Source: Trifolium pratense
Lineage: Eukaryota; Streptophyta; Magnoliopsida; Fabales; Fabaceae
Direction: 5' to 3'
DNA: 64,000 bases
NCBI RefSeq assembly: GCF_020283565.1
Contig: NC_060061.1
Span: 48,335,362-48,399,361, forward strand
Shown here: piece after piece, positions 12,697 to 26,800 of the stretch
Layout of the letters: each line of letters opens with the position of its first letter
How positions within the stretch are numbered: the stretch's first letter is position 1
Program-made: the position numbers and the translations under genes
The notes under the pieces: model-generated
Told to the model about the DNA's origin: nothing
What the model saw: only the letters and a program-made list of their open reading frames with translations
The model's database searches: none

Positions 12697-13185
12697 GTGT
12701 TTTGAAGTGTCCATTTAGAATAATAACACCAAATTAAGAAAATATATTTTTGCATTTTATCTCCCTATTATACCCCTATTGTTAATCCACCAATAAATTC
12801 CATTTTTTTTCACGCATTTTCTCTTTCCAATAAATTTAATATATTATATATACAAAAAAAGAAAAATTTAATATATTATGTACCAAAAAAAAGAATTAGT
12901 TTTCCAAATATATATAACATTAATTATTTTTATTGAAAAATATAAGAGTAATTGACAAAGGGTGCTTTGTCAAAAAAATAATTGATAGAGGGTACAATTG
13001 ACAAACACCAAATGGACAGTTATTTAGAAACGCTAAATCTAACGAAACTGAACGATTAAAAAAACGGAGGAGTAGAATTTAAGAAAGATTATGTTTTTTA
13101 TCTACAAATCAATAAAAATGACAAATTTTTAATCAACATTACTAAATGAAATAAAAATCAGAAGATTAGGTTATTCCTATTAAAT

Positions 13186-13402
13186 ATATGTTTGGATCTC
13201 AACCCCAAGAGCGAGCTCAAAGAATGATATTGTCTTCACATATTTATACACTTCATATCCCGGGAACCTAAGGAATGTGAAACTTCAAACAAACTCCAAC
13301 AAGACATGACATATTCAACACCCACCCTCATGCCTAGCGTGGTCCTGGGTCAGATGCCCGCATTACCCCTTAACCCGACTCTGATGCCATGTTCAAGTCA
13401 GA
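13186..13402. repeat. Dispersed repeat, copy 2 (LTR-like)
   Basis: It aligns with 7876-8090 and ends beside GACTCTGATGCCATGTT, similar to a tRNA-Met primer-binding site. Likely a retrotransposon LTR fragment. Confidence 0.5.
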
Positions 13403-13462
13403 TATGCAAAATAAGAGAATAACAAGCGAGGCAACTAGGGTTACATAACATTACCATTGCAT

Positions 13463-13688
13463 AACCCACTTGGGTTGGTCTAGTGGTGTTGGCTTGTGTC
13501 CTTGGAGTATGCTCCTCTCAAGGTTTCAGGTTCGATTCCCCCTAGTGCCAATTTTGGTGGGCTAAGTCCATACAGAGCAAAAAACTCTAGCTTTAAATTG
13601 GGCCCCCGTGCAAGTGGGCGGTGAGATTGGTCTCTTTGGATCAGTCGATCCTAAGGCTGGATACCAAATATTTTTCTTTTAAAAAAAA
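13463..13688 (+). mobile_element. tRNA-derived SINE with target duplication
   Basis: The 226-bp unit begins AACCCACTTGGGTTGGTCTAG (A-box region), has the B box GGTTCGATTCC and ends in an A-rich tail. It is flanked by ACATTACCATTGCAT (13448-13462) and ACATTATCATTGCAT (13689-13703), one mismatch. Confidence 0.82.
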
Positions 13689-13924
13689 ACATTATCATTG
13701 CATTACTTAATAAAAAATAGTTACAGAGATTATATAGCAAAACCTAAAAGACTAAAGTCTAATATCATAACCAAGAGCAACAATCAGCAGCCAAAAGATC
13801 ATGTGAACCATCTGAGAGAGTAAGCAACATCCAAAGAGAAAAACAACAATCAATTAACCAAATTGTGAGCACAATCAATAAAAAAAAATCAAATTGTAAA
13901 TGGTTAACTCACCAAACAAACAAA

Positions 13925-14150
13925 TTCAAACAAATTTCCAAATTAATGGAACCAAACCAACGAAGCCAAATCAAACCGAACCAAACGAAACCAAATCAAA
14001 TCAAGACATACAAACCAATAAACCAAAGCGAACCAATCAAACCAAATAAAACAGAACCAAACCAAACGAACCAAATAGACCAATCTAAATGAAACCACAC
14101 ATAATCAAATCAAACAAATTCAAATGAACCATACAAAAACAAACCAAATC
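13925..14150. repeat. Degenerate AACCAAA-type low-complexity tract
   Basis: The tract is made of slipped variants of ACCAAA/AACCAAAT over more than 200 bases. A 75-codon open frame here is an artefact of the repeat. Confidence 0.7.
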
Positions 14151-14154
14151 AACT

Positions 14155-14998
14155 GAAATTCACCAAAATACCAACTCAAGATAAGAAACCAAAGTACCAA
14201 TTTCATCATTATTTATTTTTCTGACAAATTACATACCAATAGAAACCAAAAAACTGTTGTTACGTTTTAAGTCCTAGCAGCACTCATGAATCCTAAATAT
14301 ACCAACCAATCTCATACTCCCATCGATTCCAATTTTCCACTTTGATAAATAACAAGACCAACATGCTGTTTAAAGGAAAGAACATAGAACCAACAACAAA
14401 GAAAGGAACCTGAACTGATTGGAACCCAACGACTTCACTTTCTTTTGACCCAACGAGAGAGATAAACAAAAAGTACCATGAAGAAGCATTTCAAATAATG
14501 GAATTACCATGTACACAATAAAATCCCACAAACCAAAAATGACCAGGCAGTGAGCCTTGACACAAATCGATGAACTTGAATTTCCAAAAGACAAAGAAAT
14601 ATTTAAACTAATTAAGTGAGCCTTAATTTTTAAAAGGATATGAAAATCACTTTTATGAAAAATGTATGTCTTAATAATTATCACTTTTATTTAAAAGTAT
14701 TGTTGTTAAAATGTACTAATTATTTTGTTGCTCTTACCAAATGTATGTTTAAAAATTTCTCTGGGGAGGTAGTGAGGAAAGAGAAAAATTCATTGGATTA
14801 GATGGGAATCACAGATTTGGAGCTCGATGGTTCCGCTAAAAATGTAGTTAGCTTTGATTCATCACCATATTGTGTAGGGTGATTCTTTGAAATGGCTGCG
14901 ATTGTGTAGTTCTATCGGTCTTGCTTTATGTTAAGGTGTCTGCATACTTTGCAGCTTGTACCTGTGGCGAATCAAAAAAATAATACTTTCACTTTCAG
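14155..14998. other. End of gene 1 leader intron
   Basis: No recognisable gene. The last bases form a pyrimidine-rich tract (TTTCACTTTCAG) ending in the acceptor at 14998 shared with gene 2. Confidence 0.4.
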
Positions 14999-15040
14999 GC
15001 AAACTCAAGTCACAAGGAAGAAGAGAAGAAAAGATAATCA
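14999..15040 (+). other. 5' UTR part of gene 1 start-codon exon
   Basis: The 42 bases after the CTTTCAG acceptor are purine-rich, contain no upstream ATG, and differ by one base from the same stretch before gene 2 (47005-47046). The context TCAATGG fits a plant start codon. Confidence 0.65.
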
Positions 15041-17800
15041 ATGGAAATTCTATTTTCTATTGTTGGAACAATAGCAGAACATACTGTTGTGCCTATTGGA
15101 CGTCAAGCAAGTTACTTGATTTTCTACAAAGGCAATTTAAGTTCGTTAGCGGATAGTGTTAAAGGCCTTGAGGAAGCAAAAAAAACAATAACCCATTCCG
15201 TTGAAGAAGAAAAGAGAAACGGTAAAAATATTGAAGAAGCTGTGATAAACTGGTTAGAAAAAGTGGATGAGGTCATTGGAAAGGCAAATCAGCTTGAAAA
15301 TGATCCTCGTCGTGCCAATGCTAGGTGCTCAGCATGGCCGTTCCCCAATTTGATTTTGCGTCATCAACTAAGTAGGAAAGCCACAAAAATTGTACAAGAT
15401 GTTATTCAAGTTCAAGGAAAAGGGTCGTTTAACCGAATTGGTTACCTCCCCCCCCTAGACGGAGAAACCTCCTCCTCTTCAACAAGAGGTGGTGAAAAGT
15501 ATGAGACAAGGGAGACATTTAAAGAGAACATTATGAATGCTCTAGCACACCATAATTCATGCAATATTGGGGTCTATGGGTTGGGTGGTGTGGGTAAGAC
15601 CACTCTGGTGGGGGAAGTTTTTGAAATATCTAAGAAACAGAAATTGTTTGATGCAGTTGTTAAAACCCATGTAACAAAAAATCCAGACATTAAAACAATT
15701 CAAGGGGAGATTGCAGATTGGTTGGGTCTACGGTTCGGTGAGGAGAGTGTTCTCGGAAGAGCACATCGCCTAAGGCAAAGAATCAAGATGGAGAAAAATA
15801 TCCTTATCGTTCTAGATGATATATGGACAATACTTGATTTGAAGAAAGTGGGAATTCCATTTGGTAATGAACATAATGGTTGTAAATTGTTGATGACATC
15901 CAGAAATCAAGATGTGTTGTTGCAAATGGATGTTCCAACGGATTTCATTTTCAAACTTGAACTTATGAGTCAAAACGAGACATGGAGCTTGTTTCAATTT
16001 ATGGCTGGGGATGTGATTAAAGATAGCAATTTGAAAGGTGTAGCAATTCAAGTTGCCCAAAAATGTGCAGGTTTGCCTCTTGTGACAGTGACGGTAGCTC
16101 AAGCATTGAAAGGTAAGAGGGATGTTCATGCTTGGAAAGATGCATTAAGGAGATTAGAAAGTGATCATCATACAATTTTTTCTGCTTTGGAATTGAGTTA
16201 CGACTCATTGGAGAATGATGAAATTAGGGATGTCTTCTTGCTTTTTGCATTATTTCCAGATGATAATGTACAGTACTTTCTAAAAGTTGCAATGGGTTTG
16301 GATATATTAAAGGATATTAAGACTGTGGATGATGCTAGAAACAGACTTTATCCAATAATCCATTCTTTGGAGGCGACTTGTTTGCTTGAAGTTAAAAAAA
16401 GTGGAGATATCGAAATGCATGACTTTGTTCGTGATTTTGCTATCTCCATAGCACGTAGGGACAAACATGTATTTCTAAAAAAACAATCAGATGAGGAATT
16501 CCCAACCAAGAGTTTTTTAACAAGGTGCACGCAGGTTGTTTTAGATGATTGTATGCACGAGCTTCCTCAAATGATTGATTGTCCAAACATTAAGTTTTTC
16601 TTTTTGTCCAGCGAGAATCTTTCTTTAGAAGTCCCTGACAATTTTTTTGAGGATATGGGAAGCCTTAAAGTCCTAGATTTAACAGCTTTGAACTTGTCTT
16701 CATTACCCACTTCATTTCGGTTCCTAACCAACCTTCAAACACTGTGTCTGAATTATTGTATTTTGGAAAATATGGTTGAGATAGAAGCTTTGCAAAATTT
16801 AGTTATTCTTTGCCTTTTGGGTTCTTCAATGACCAAGTTGCCAAGAGAAATACGACAATTGACTCAATTGAGAATGCTTGATTTGAGCGATTCAGGAATA
16901 GAAGTAATCCCACCCAACATTATATCAAGCTTGACCAAACTGGAGGAGTTGTACATGGGAAATACCTTTGTTAATTGGGGAGATGCGAGTCCAACGGCTC
17001 AAAACAAAAATGCTAGCATTTCTGAGCTTCGAAAACTACCCAAGTTGACAACTCTAGAATTACAAATTCGCGAGACTTGGATGTTGCCAAGGGATTTGCA
17101 GACGGTGTTCGAGAAGTTGGAAAGATATAAAATAGCTATTGGTGATGTATGGGAATGGTCTGACATAGTGGATGGAACCTCAAAAACATTGATGCTCAAA
17201 CTTGGTACTAACATACATTTGGAGCACGGAATTAAAGCATTGATTCAAGGTGTTGAGAATTTGTACTTGGATGATGTAGATGGAATTCAAAATGTGGTTT
17301 ATCAATTAAACGGAGAAGGATTTCCGTTGCTGAAATATCTCCACGTCCAAAATAATGCAAACATGAAGCATATTGTTGACTCTAAAGAGAGGACTCAAAT
17401 CCACGTGTCCTTTCCAATCTTGGAAACCCTAGTACTTGATAATCTTAAAAATTTGGAGCATATATGTCTTGGTCCACTTTCAACCACTTCTTTTAGAAGT
17501 CTTGGTGTTATCAAAGTCAAACATTGTGTCCATTTGAAATATCTTTTCTCCTTTACATTGGTTAAAGAGCTTTCACACCTTTCTGAGATTGAAGTTTGTC
17601 ACTGCAATTCTATGAAGGAGATAGTGCTCGGAGACAACAATTCAAGTGAAAATTCTATAACTAATGAAAAATTTGAGGTTTTTCTATTTCGTTCTTTGAC
17701 TTTAGAACATATGGAAACACTTCAGGATTTCTTCACCAGAAGTGAGCAAAAGCATCAATGGTTAGAGCCTTATATTTCAACCCCATTTTTCAATGCTCAG
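15041..17800 (+). CDS. CNL gene 1 exon 1: coiled coil, NB-ARC and first LRRs
   Basis: This 920-codon open exon carries all signalling motifs of a CNL. The N-terminal 150 residues are charged and helical with a [11 protein letters not shown] stretch typical of the RPS2/RPS5-type coiled coil. P-loop GLGGVGKTT, kinase 2 [23 protein letters not shown] and MHDFVRDFA are intact, so nothing suggests a dead ATPase. LRRs begin near residue 500 and include regular LxxLxxLxL units around residues 540-640. The exon ends FNAQ at a CAG|GTATGT donor. Exon 1 of gene 2 aligns residue for residue up to the MHD motif. Confidence 0.93.
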
Positions 17801-20800
17801 GTATGTTATTTTATTTTAAGCATTTGTAGATACAAATAATATAATTTTTAATTTTGTGATATGTTTAGGTACAAATAATATCAATCTTGTATCTATATAT
17901 TAAAATTTAACTAAGATGATTAATTAAAATATTGTGATAAAACATATTTCTATCAACTAGGCATATCAATTAGGTATTCTCCATTGTGATAAATATGATT
18001 TCTGTTAATTTGTTTTTATGTAGGTTTCATTTCCTAACTTGGATACCCTTAAATTGAGCTCACTCAATTTGGGGAAATTTTGGGATGACAATCATCAATC
18101 AATGTGTAACTTAACTAGCTTGATTGTGGAGAATTGTGGTGGGTTGAAATACTTATTCTCGTCGACTATGGTTGGAAGTCTTAACAACCTCAAACAACTT
18201 GAAATAAGTAATTGTCATTTGATGGAGGAGATAATAGTCAAAGAAGAGACAAACAATGAAATAGAAGAGGTATGTTAATTATACCATTGAGAACATTCCA
18301 ATTAATTTTAAACTTGTATTTAAATATTTATATTATAATGATATCTGGTATTTGTGAATTTTTAGGACGTTCATTTTTTCAACTTAGAGAAAATCACATT
18401 GAAGGACATGGACAACTTGAAGACAATATGGCACCGCGAATTTGAAACAGTGAAGCAATTGGAGGTGATCAATTGTAAGAAAATTGTGGTTGTTTTTCCT
18501 TCTTCAATGCAAACAACATATACTAAGCTAGAGATGTTGGAGGTTACAGATTGTGCTTTGGTAGAAGAGATATTTGAATTGAGTTTCAATGAAAATAGCA
18601 GTGCAGAGAATACAACACATTTGAAAGTTGTTATAGATGGATTGCCAGAACTGAAAAATATATGGAGTGGGGATCTTCGCCGAATTCTTAGTTTTCAAAT
18701 TCTTATATTTGTAAAACTTACAAACTGTGAAAGCTTGGAGTATCTATTACCACTTCCTATAGCCACTCGTTGTTCACATCTCCAAGAACTTCATATAGAC
18801 AGTTGTGAAAATATGAAGGAAATTGTTGCAGAGGAGAATGAATCTGGAGTGAGTGCAGCTCCCACATTTGAGTTTAATCAACTAACTAGTTTATCACTTT
18901 TGAACATGCTTGAACTCAAGGGTTTCTATGCTAAAAAGCATACTCTAACATGTCCATCTTTGAAGGAAATTGATGTTTTCAATTGTGCAAAGTTGAATTT
19001 GTTCAGAACTCTATCCACAAGAAGCTCCAATTTTCAAGATGACAAACTCTCCGTTTTAACGCCACAACCACCATTCATTGTCGAAGAGGTATGCATATCA
19101 TATAAATTTACATATAGATGTATGTATTCAATTGCCAAATTCAAAACTAATTGAGAAAAAAAAAACAAGAAAAAACTTAAAATAAATTGAATAACTCCAC
19201 ACCAGACAACAGGGCCATGTACAGAAATTTTGGGGTCCAAAAAAAATTTTAAAGAAATTTGATATTTTATAAAGTATTAATTTTTTATATTAATCATTTA
19301 GATTTTTCACGAAATTTTGATGTTGTTCATTTTAATGGCCAATATTTTTGTGGACTCTAAAGCGATGTAAACTCATTTTCTTAACAATTTTTTAAATAAG
19401 TGATAAGGTCTCTTAGATTATTTATAGTAATATCTCTATACATATATTTTGACCGGAGATTCTCACTAGCAAAATTAACGGCAAACAAATCAAGTTATTG
19501 AGCTCAAGTGGTTAATGAGCTTCATCAAAGGACAAATTTCGGTAGAACCCGAGTTCGATTCCTGGATGAAACAACTTCTTGACCTTATATCAAATATTTA
19601 TGATATCATTCATAATTAAATTCAAAATTTTCAAACTCATAAGTTTTTTTTTTCACTACCTGGTTCCTAGGGAAAGGGGCCCCTAGTAATCCAGAGTTCG
19701 GGGCGAGTTCTTCCATCAAGTAGTTCAGTCACCTCCTAAATGAATCAAACTCATAAGTTGATAAACATATGACTTCACATTTTTATATTTTCCAAATCCT
19801 TGCTAATTAATATTGAGATCGTGCACCAATCAAGTCGAAGCAATGAAAATAATTAAAGAGTAACAAACCAGAGCCAAATCAAAAGCATAAATGGCCTGTT
19901 TGTTATAGATTTTTTAAAAATAGATTCTTGTAATGTTACATAATTTTGTGTAAAAAAAATTTACAAAGAAACTTTTTATAAAAGTTTTAATTGAAAATTT
20001 GGTTTGAATTTAGAATAATTATTCTTAAAATGTGATTTTATAGGTGTTTGATAATTTTATTGAAACTTTTTTGGATATCAAAATTTCGAAAAATCACTTA
20101 ATTTTAAACCTATTTCAAATAGATTTTCATAAAAATCATTTTTGAAATACAACTTTTTGAAAAAATTATGATTTTGACTATGTTTTGATTTTCAATAATG
20201 TATGTTTATGTTATATGATGTCAAAACTAGTGTTTCTATTTAGAAAAAACCAATATAAAAAAACTTGTAATATTTTGAAAATCGATTTTAGAAAATCTAT
20301 TTTAAAAAATACAAAGAAAAAATCCATTTTTTTTAAAGGCGAAACAAATAGGCCAAAAGGTTGTCCACTATTTTTTTTGTTAGAAACACAATTCAACAAA
20401 TAGATTAAAGGTTTTAATGCACTTTTGATCCCCTATTTTGAAAAACTTGAACTTTTGATCTCCCTATTTTAAAAGCCAACTTTTTGATCCCATATTTTGA
20501 AAAATCTGAACTTTTGATCCCCTTTTTATATGTATATACTTAGGGCCCGTTTGGCCCAGCTTTTTTTACAGCTTATGCAAATAGCTTATGCAATATAAAT
20601 TAGATTTTATGTTATTTTATAAGTTCACACTAGTGAAAATTGTATTTTTATAAGCTATTTTATCATAAACTATCTTGAAAAACTTATAATAATATATAAA
20701 AATTGCATAAACTGTTTGTATAAGTTCTAAAAAAAACTGGGTCAAACGGGCCCTTAGCAGCAACTAATGGAGCATAGTTGCATAGTATATAGTGCAGTGG

Positions 20801-23800
20801 CAATTCTTGTGCTTTTTGTTTTCTGTCACATTTGAATGGTGGCTCTACCATAGGTTTTTCAGTGTAGCCATCGATTAGGGTAATTTCCCAAAAGACTCAA
20901 CACTTGCATAGTGTTGGCAGAAAAAGAAAAAAAAAAGTCTCTTGTCTAACCGATGTGAGACTTAATTTATTTATCCAAAATTACACACTAGTATGCTAAA
21001 CATATTAGTATGCTCTAATACTCGATATGAAACTTTTTTCAATTCACATACCAATATGCTCTTTGTTTCAACGGTTTGTAATTTTTCCAAGAAAACAAGG
21101 TCATTGTGAGCTTTCCATAATGACCACAAAGTTGTATGTCATACCAAGTTACCAACATAGAAACAAAATTGGAAACTCCTAAAAAATTAAAATATTTTCA
21201 AATATATGCAAAAACATGATAATACTCAATTTAGAGAACAGTATTTGGAACAATTTATGTCAAAAGTTCTCATAACATTTTTGTTTATAGATATATTTGA
21301 TAAATATCTATAGAATGTATGGGAATTCAGACATTTGAGAAAACTCTAGAGGCAATAAAAAAATATGGAGTGAAAATTTGAGTTAAAGTAATTACTTTTT
21401 GTGGCAATATTAAAATTCTTTTAAATTGTTCTTTATATGTATTTTAGGTTATTCCAAATTTGAAGGAGTTGAAAATAAATCGCAAAGAAGCTAACGTGAT
21501 ATTGCAAACCCAAAACTCAAGTGCCCTGTTCACCAAATTGACATTTCTTTGTTTGTTCCATTATAATATTGAAGATGCTACATTTCCTTACTGGTTTCTT
21601 CAAAATGTGCAAACTCTTGAGACACTAGTTGTTGAATGGAGTAGCTTCAAGAAAATATTTCAAGATGAAGGACAAATAAGTGAGAAGAAGACTTACCCAC
21701 AGCTCAAAAAGCTCACGTTGAATGGATTACATAAACTTCAACATATATGTGAGGAAGGATTCCAAATTGATCCTGTTCTTGCATTCCTTGAAAACTTAGA
21801 TGTTGATACTTGTTCTAGTTTGTTAAGTTTATTGCCTTCCTCCGCCACCCTTAATCATTTGGAATATCTGGACATAACAAATTGCAACGGGTTAACAAAA
21901 TTAATTACATCTCCTACGGCACAAAGTTTGCACAAGCTCATTTCGCTGAAGGTAAAAGACTGTAATTCACTTGAAGAAATAATTACTGGAGAGGAAAATG
22001 TTGGCATTGCATTTATTAGTTTAGAATTATTGTTGTTGGATTGTTTGCCAAGCCTCAACAAATTTTGTTCTACTAAGTGCTTCTTGAAGTTTCCAATGTT
22101 GGCGGAAGTAATTGTGAGGGAGTGTCCTCGCATGAAGATTTTTTCAGAGGGAAACACAAGTACACCAAATCTTCGAAAAGTTAAAATTGCAGAAAATGAT
22201 GAATGGCTTTGGAAGGGAAACCTAAATGATACAATAACCAACATATTTGAAGATAAGGTATGCTTGATTTACCAATTTATTTGTTGTGCAACAATATCAC
22301 GATTTACCCTTGTGTTGGTTTTGTTCTTTTCTTTGGAGAGTATTTCAAATTTGCAAAGAATTTTGGTAAGTACATTATCAATATCAATATTACTTTTGTT
22401 TGAACTATCTTGGTACAACTGTTTTCACAGGTGGCATTTGGTGGTTTTAAGCAATTAAAACTGGCTGAATATCCAGAGTTGAAAGAATTGTGGTATGGTC
22501 AACCTCAGCACAATCTATTTAGGAGTCTGAAGTATCTAGTGGTTCATGAATGTGATTTTTTATCTGAGGTTCTCTTTCAACCAAATTTGCTACAAGTGCT
22601 AATGAACTTGGAAGAATTAGATATCACAGATTGTGATTCATTAGAAGCAGTTTTTGATATGAAAGGTGGTGAATTTGAAAAAGAAATTCTTGTGAAGAAT
22701 TCTACTCAATTGAAGAAATTAACACTATCTAATCTTCCAAACCTGAAGCATGTATGGAAGGAGGATCAACATAACACTATGGGGTTTCAGAATTTAAGTG
22801 AAGTATATGTTGAGGAGTGCCCAAGTTTGAAAAGCCTCTTTCCGCTCTCAGTAGCTAGAGATATGAACCAAATTCAAACACTTGAAGTGAATTCATGTGG
22901 GATTGAAGAAATTGTTGGCAGGGAGGAAGGAGTGGATGAGATAGTTGAATTTGTGTTTCCTAATTTAACATCCATTGTACTTCATTATTTGGCCAAACTA
23001 AAGACATTCTTTGGCGGAGTCCATTCTCTTCAATGTAAATCATTGAATACAATCAACGTTTTCGGATGTCCAAAAATTAAGCTATTTAAGGCAGAGCCTT
23101 TGAGACAGCAAGAAAGTGCCAGAAATGATCATGAGCTCAATATCTCAACATATCAACCTTTGTTTGTGATTGAAGAGGTAAGAGTAACATGAAATATAAA
23201 TTTTACATGTGCAAATATTGATTTGTTTTAATGTGTTATTAACTTTATGACAAATTATTCAACTTGTCTTTTATATTGGTTGATGGCTTTAGGCTAATAA
23301 ATTGGTTTTGATGTGTTAATAATTGTTTGAAAAATCGAGAAGGAAAATATATTTCTTTTGTTCTAATTTAAGTTTTGCAATAGGTACTTGCCACTGTTGA
23401 GAATTTCTACATGAATGCCAAATATTTTGACATGATATTGCACAGCCAATATTCAGGGGTTCAATTCAACAAAATCAAAGACATCGGTGTGGGCGAATGC
23501 TACAATAAAAAAGCTACTTTTCCATATGGGTTTTTGAAAAACGTCCCTAATTTGGAAACAATATTAGTCCAATGGAGTTCCTTCCGGGAGATATTTCAAG
23601 GTGAACAACTCGTAGGTACGGAAATGGAACCTCAAATTATCCCGCGACTCAAAGAGTTGAAATTATGGTACCTGAAAAAGCTTCAATGTATATGCAAAGA
23701 AGGACTTCAAATGGACCCTATTCTGAATTTTCTTGAAAGCATTGATGTTCAGCACTGTTCAAGTCTTATGAAATTGGTGCCTTCTTCTGTTACCTTTAAT

Positions 23801-26800
23801 TACTTGACCTACTTGGAGGTAACTGACTGCAATGGTTTGATAAATTTGATAACATACTCAACAGCAAAGAGTCTTGTCAAACTTGAAACCATGAAGATTG
23901 AAATGTGTAACCGGCTTGAGGATATAATCAATAGTAAAGAAGAAGATGAGATGAACAAGATTGAATTTTATAGTTTAAAATCTCTAGAACTAATTTCTTT
24001 ACCAAGGCTCAGTGTATTTTCCTCATGTCCATGCCCCATTATGTTTCCATTGCTGGAAGTTGTAGTTGTCAAAGAATGTCCTCGAATGAAGCATTTTTCA
24101 TTGGATTTGATCAACACAACAATTCTTCAAAATGTACAATTCGATGAAGAAGAACATTGGGAGGGTGAGCTCAATGGAACAGTAAAGAAATTGTTTTATG
24201 ACAAGAAGGTATGTTTTACTTTAATCTACCACTTTATTTTCTTTGGGTTAGTTTAAGACTATCTAGATCATGATCATTTTGAAGGTGGAAAATTGCAGTC
24301 TACAATATTACTACATAATTAAATATTGCTTAAAAGATTTTTAAAAAAAGTCTTAAAAGTCAATAAAATCCTTCAAAATCTGTTAAAATCTTCGTGACTT
24401 TTTTTTGCCAAAATTGTCCATGAAAATCCCAATTCAATACACTACCTAATTTGATTAACCAAGTTAGATTTCGTAAATTCAACTTTTAGCCTTATACCAC
24501 TACTTATTATGAGAGGAATACTTATTTGTAGGGATGACAAACCGGGTCAAGCCCGTTGGGTCGATTCGTTTAACCCGCCATTTTTTACGGGGTGGATTGA
24601 CATTTTTAATCCGCAAAATTAGTGGGCCCGTCCCGCCTAACCCCAAAAATACGGGACGATGGGGCGGGCGGGTTGGCCCGTCTGGTCTACCTAATTTTTA
24701 TTTTTTTAAAAAAAATCTCAACCCATTATAAATTAATCTCCTATTTTTGGCCCATATTAAAAAATAGAAAGTCAACTCAATTAACCTAATAGGGTATATA
24801 TATATTTCACTTTTTTGGCTCCTCATTTTTGTGGATTTAAATGATATCCAAGTTTTGTTTGTTTTGGATTTAAATTGAGTATTTTCTTAAGTTTTTATTA
24901 TGGTTTCTTTGGTTTTATAAATTATAGATGTTTAAAGTTTTGATTAATAATTTTATTTTTTGGTCACTTTGGTTGATAATTACATTTTGATTTCCCTGGA
25001 TCATTTTTTATTTAATTTAGTTTACAAATTTTTATGACAATTTTGCAAATTTATCGATTTTTTTTAAAAAGAATTTATTGATGGGGCACTCCCACCAACC
25101 CGTCATCCGCCAATAAAAAAGGTGAGTTGAGATTTTCGACCCACCACCACTAGTTAGCCCGCCCCGCCACATCTCTTATTAGACGAGTTAATGACGGGAT
25201 GGGGCCGGCGGGGCAGGTTGATCCTTTTCTACTTATTTGGGTATATCTCTGAATAGAAAATGTTTCGGCTTACACATAAATAATTAAGAAAAAGAAGAGA
25301 AAATTGTTAAATGTATTTCCAAATAAGAAACACTCTAATTACCAAAGGTAACAATACAGGGCCGGTCTCGAGATTTTGGAGACCCATAGCAAATAATAAA
25401 AATGGACCGTTAATAAAAGAACATCATTAATTTAAACTTTGTAGATAGTATTTACAACATAAAAAATAATCATTTATCTGTGTAGCTAACATAAAAAAAA
25501 GTCATATTCCACAACATAAAAAATAGTCATTTAAATATGTCACCAAAAATACTTGAAGTAGGTGGAAAAATGTGCAGGCGGAATGCGCTCGCTAGACAGT
25601 AAAGTTACCACCGAACTTTATTTATTCCCAAAAGAAAAAGAAAATATCGATAAAACCTTGAAAGAATTAAAAAATGGTCTTCACAACCATTTCCGGGTTC
25701 GGGGGTCGATTATGCAAGGGGAAGGTATTAACACTCCTTAATAAAAGAACATCATTAATTTAAACTTTGTAGATAGTATTTACAACATAAAAAATAATCA
25801 TTTATCTGTGTAGCTAACATAAAAAAAAGTCATATTCCACAACATAAAAAATAGTCATTTAAATATGTCACCAAAAATACTTGAAGTAGGTGGAAAAATG
25901 TGCAGGCGGAATGCGCTCGCTAGACAGTAAAGTTACCACCGAACTTTATTTATTCCCAAAAGAAAAAGAAAATATCGATAAAACCTTGAAAGAATTAAAA
26001 AATGGTCTTCACAACCATTTCCGGGTTCGGGGGTCGATTATGCAAGGGGAAGGTATTAACACTCCTTACATTCGTTGTATTCAACGGGAACCTTCTCATT
26101 ACGAGGGGTGCAGAAGCACACTGGGTCGTCCAGGTGGCACAAAAAAGGAACCAGGCAAAAAAAAAACAAGCCAGACTTAATCTGGGCCGTCTGATGTAAT
26201 TACTTTCCTAGGACCAAAATCAGACGACCCTAACTGATTTGGTCAGGACTCACAGGATGGTGCCACGTGGCAGGACTATAGTAATAATTAAAAGGGATAT
26301 CTATATCAATATATAAAGGGGATAGGGGAGTTTGTCAATATATAAAGGGGATAGGGGAGTTTGTGCTGACTTTTTTTGGTCCATTTTGCCCTTCACTATA
26401 ATTTGAAATAACACTTAACAATAATACCAACAATACCCTTAATTTTTTTAGTAGCAACAAATATTTTTTATTAACAAACTTATAATAACATAAGACATCT
26501 TTTTTTTTTTTGACATAAGTTAGATACGGGCAGGCGCTGAACGCGCTTGCCGGGGCTGCTTGTATATATAATATAGAGGAGTGATATATCAACACAAATT
26601 TGTAGACAAAAATACGATACGTTCTCCCTCTTCCCTCACAGCACGCAATTCGAAGCATGCAAAACATATTAAAAAAAGAAAAAAGTATATAAATGTTGTA
26701 TATTTGTTTGATATTTGTGTTTGAATAACATTTTTGTATAATATAAAATGCAAGAGGAAAAAAACAAGAAATATAATTTATTTTTTGTGTTTTTCACCAT

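Noticed and set aside
13865..14092. 75-codon open frame rich in Asn, Pro, Lys and Gln
   Set aside because: It is translation of a degenerate ACCAAA repeat.
15812..17214. Minus-strand open frames over gene 1 exon 1 (and the equivalents over gene 2 exon 1)
   Set aside because: They are antisense shadows of conserved plus-strand NLR coding sequence and have no recognisable domain of their own.
25890..26180. 96-codon open frame ending in a Lys-rich tail
   Set aside because: It lies in the tandemly duplicated intronic repeat, has no recognisable domain, and the same frame in copy 1 is cut off at the repeat junction.
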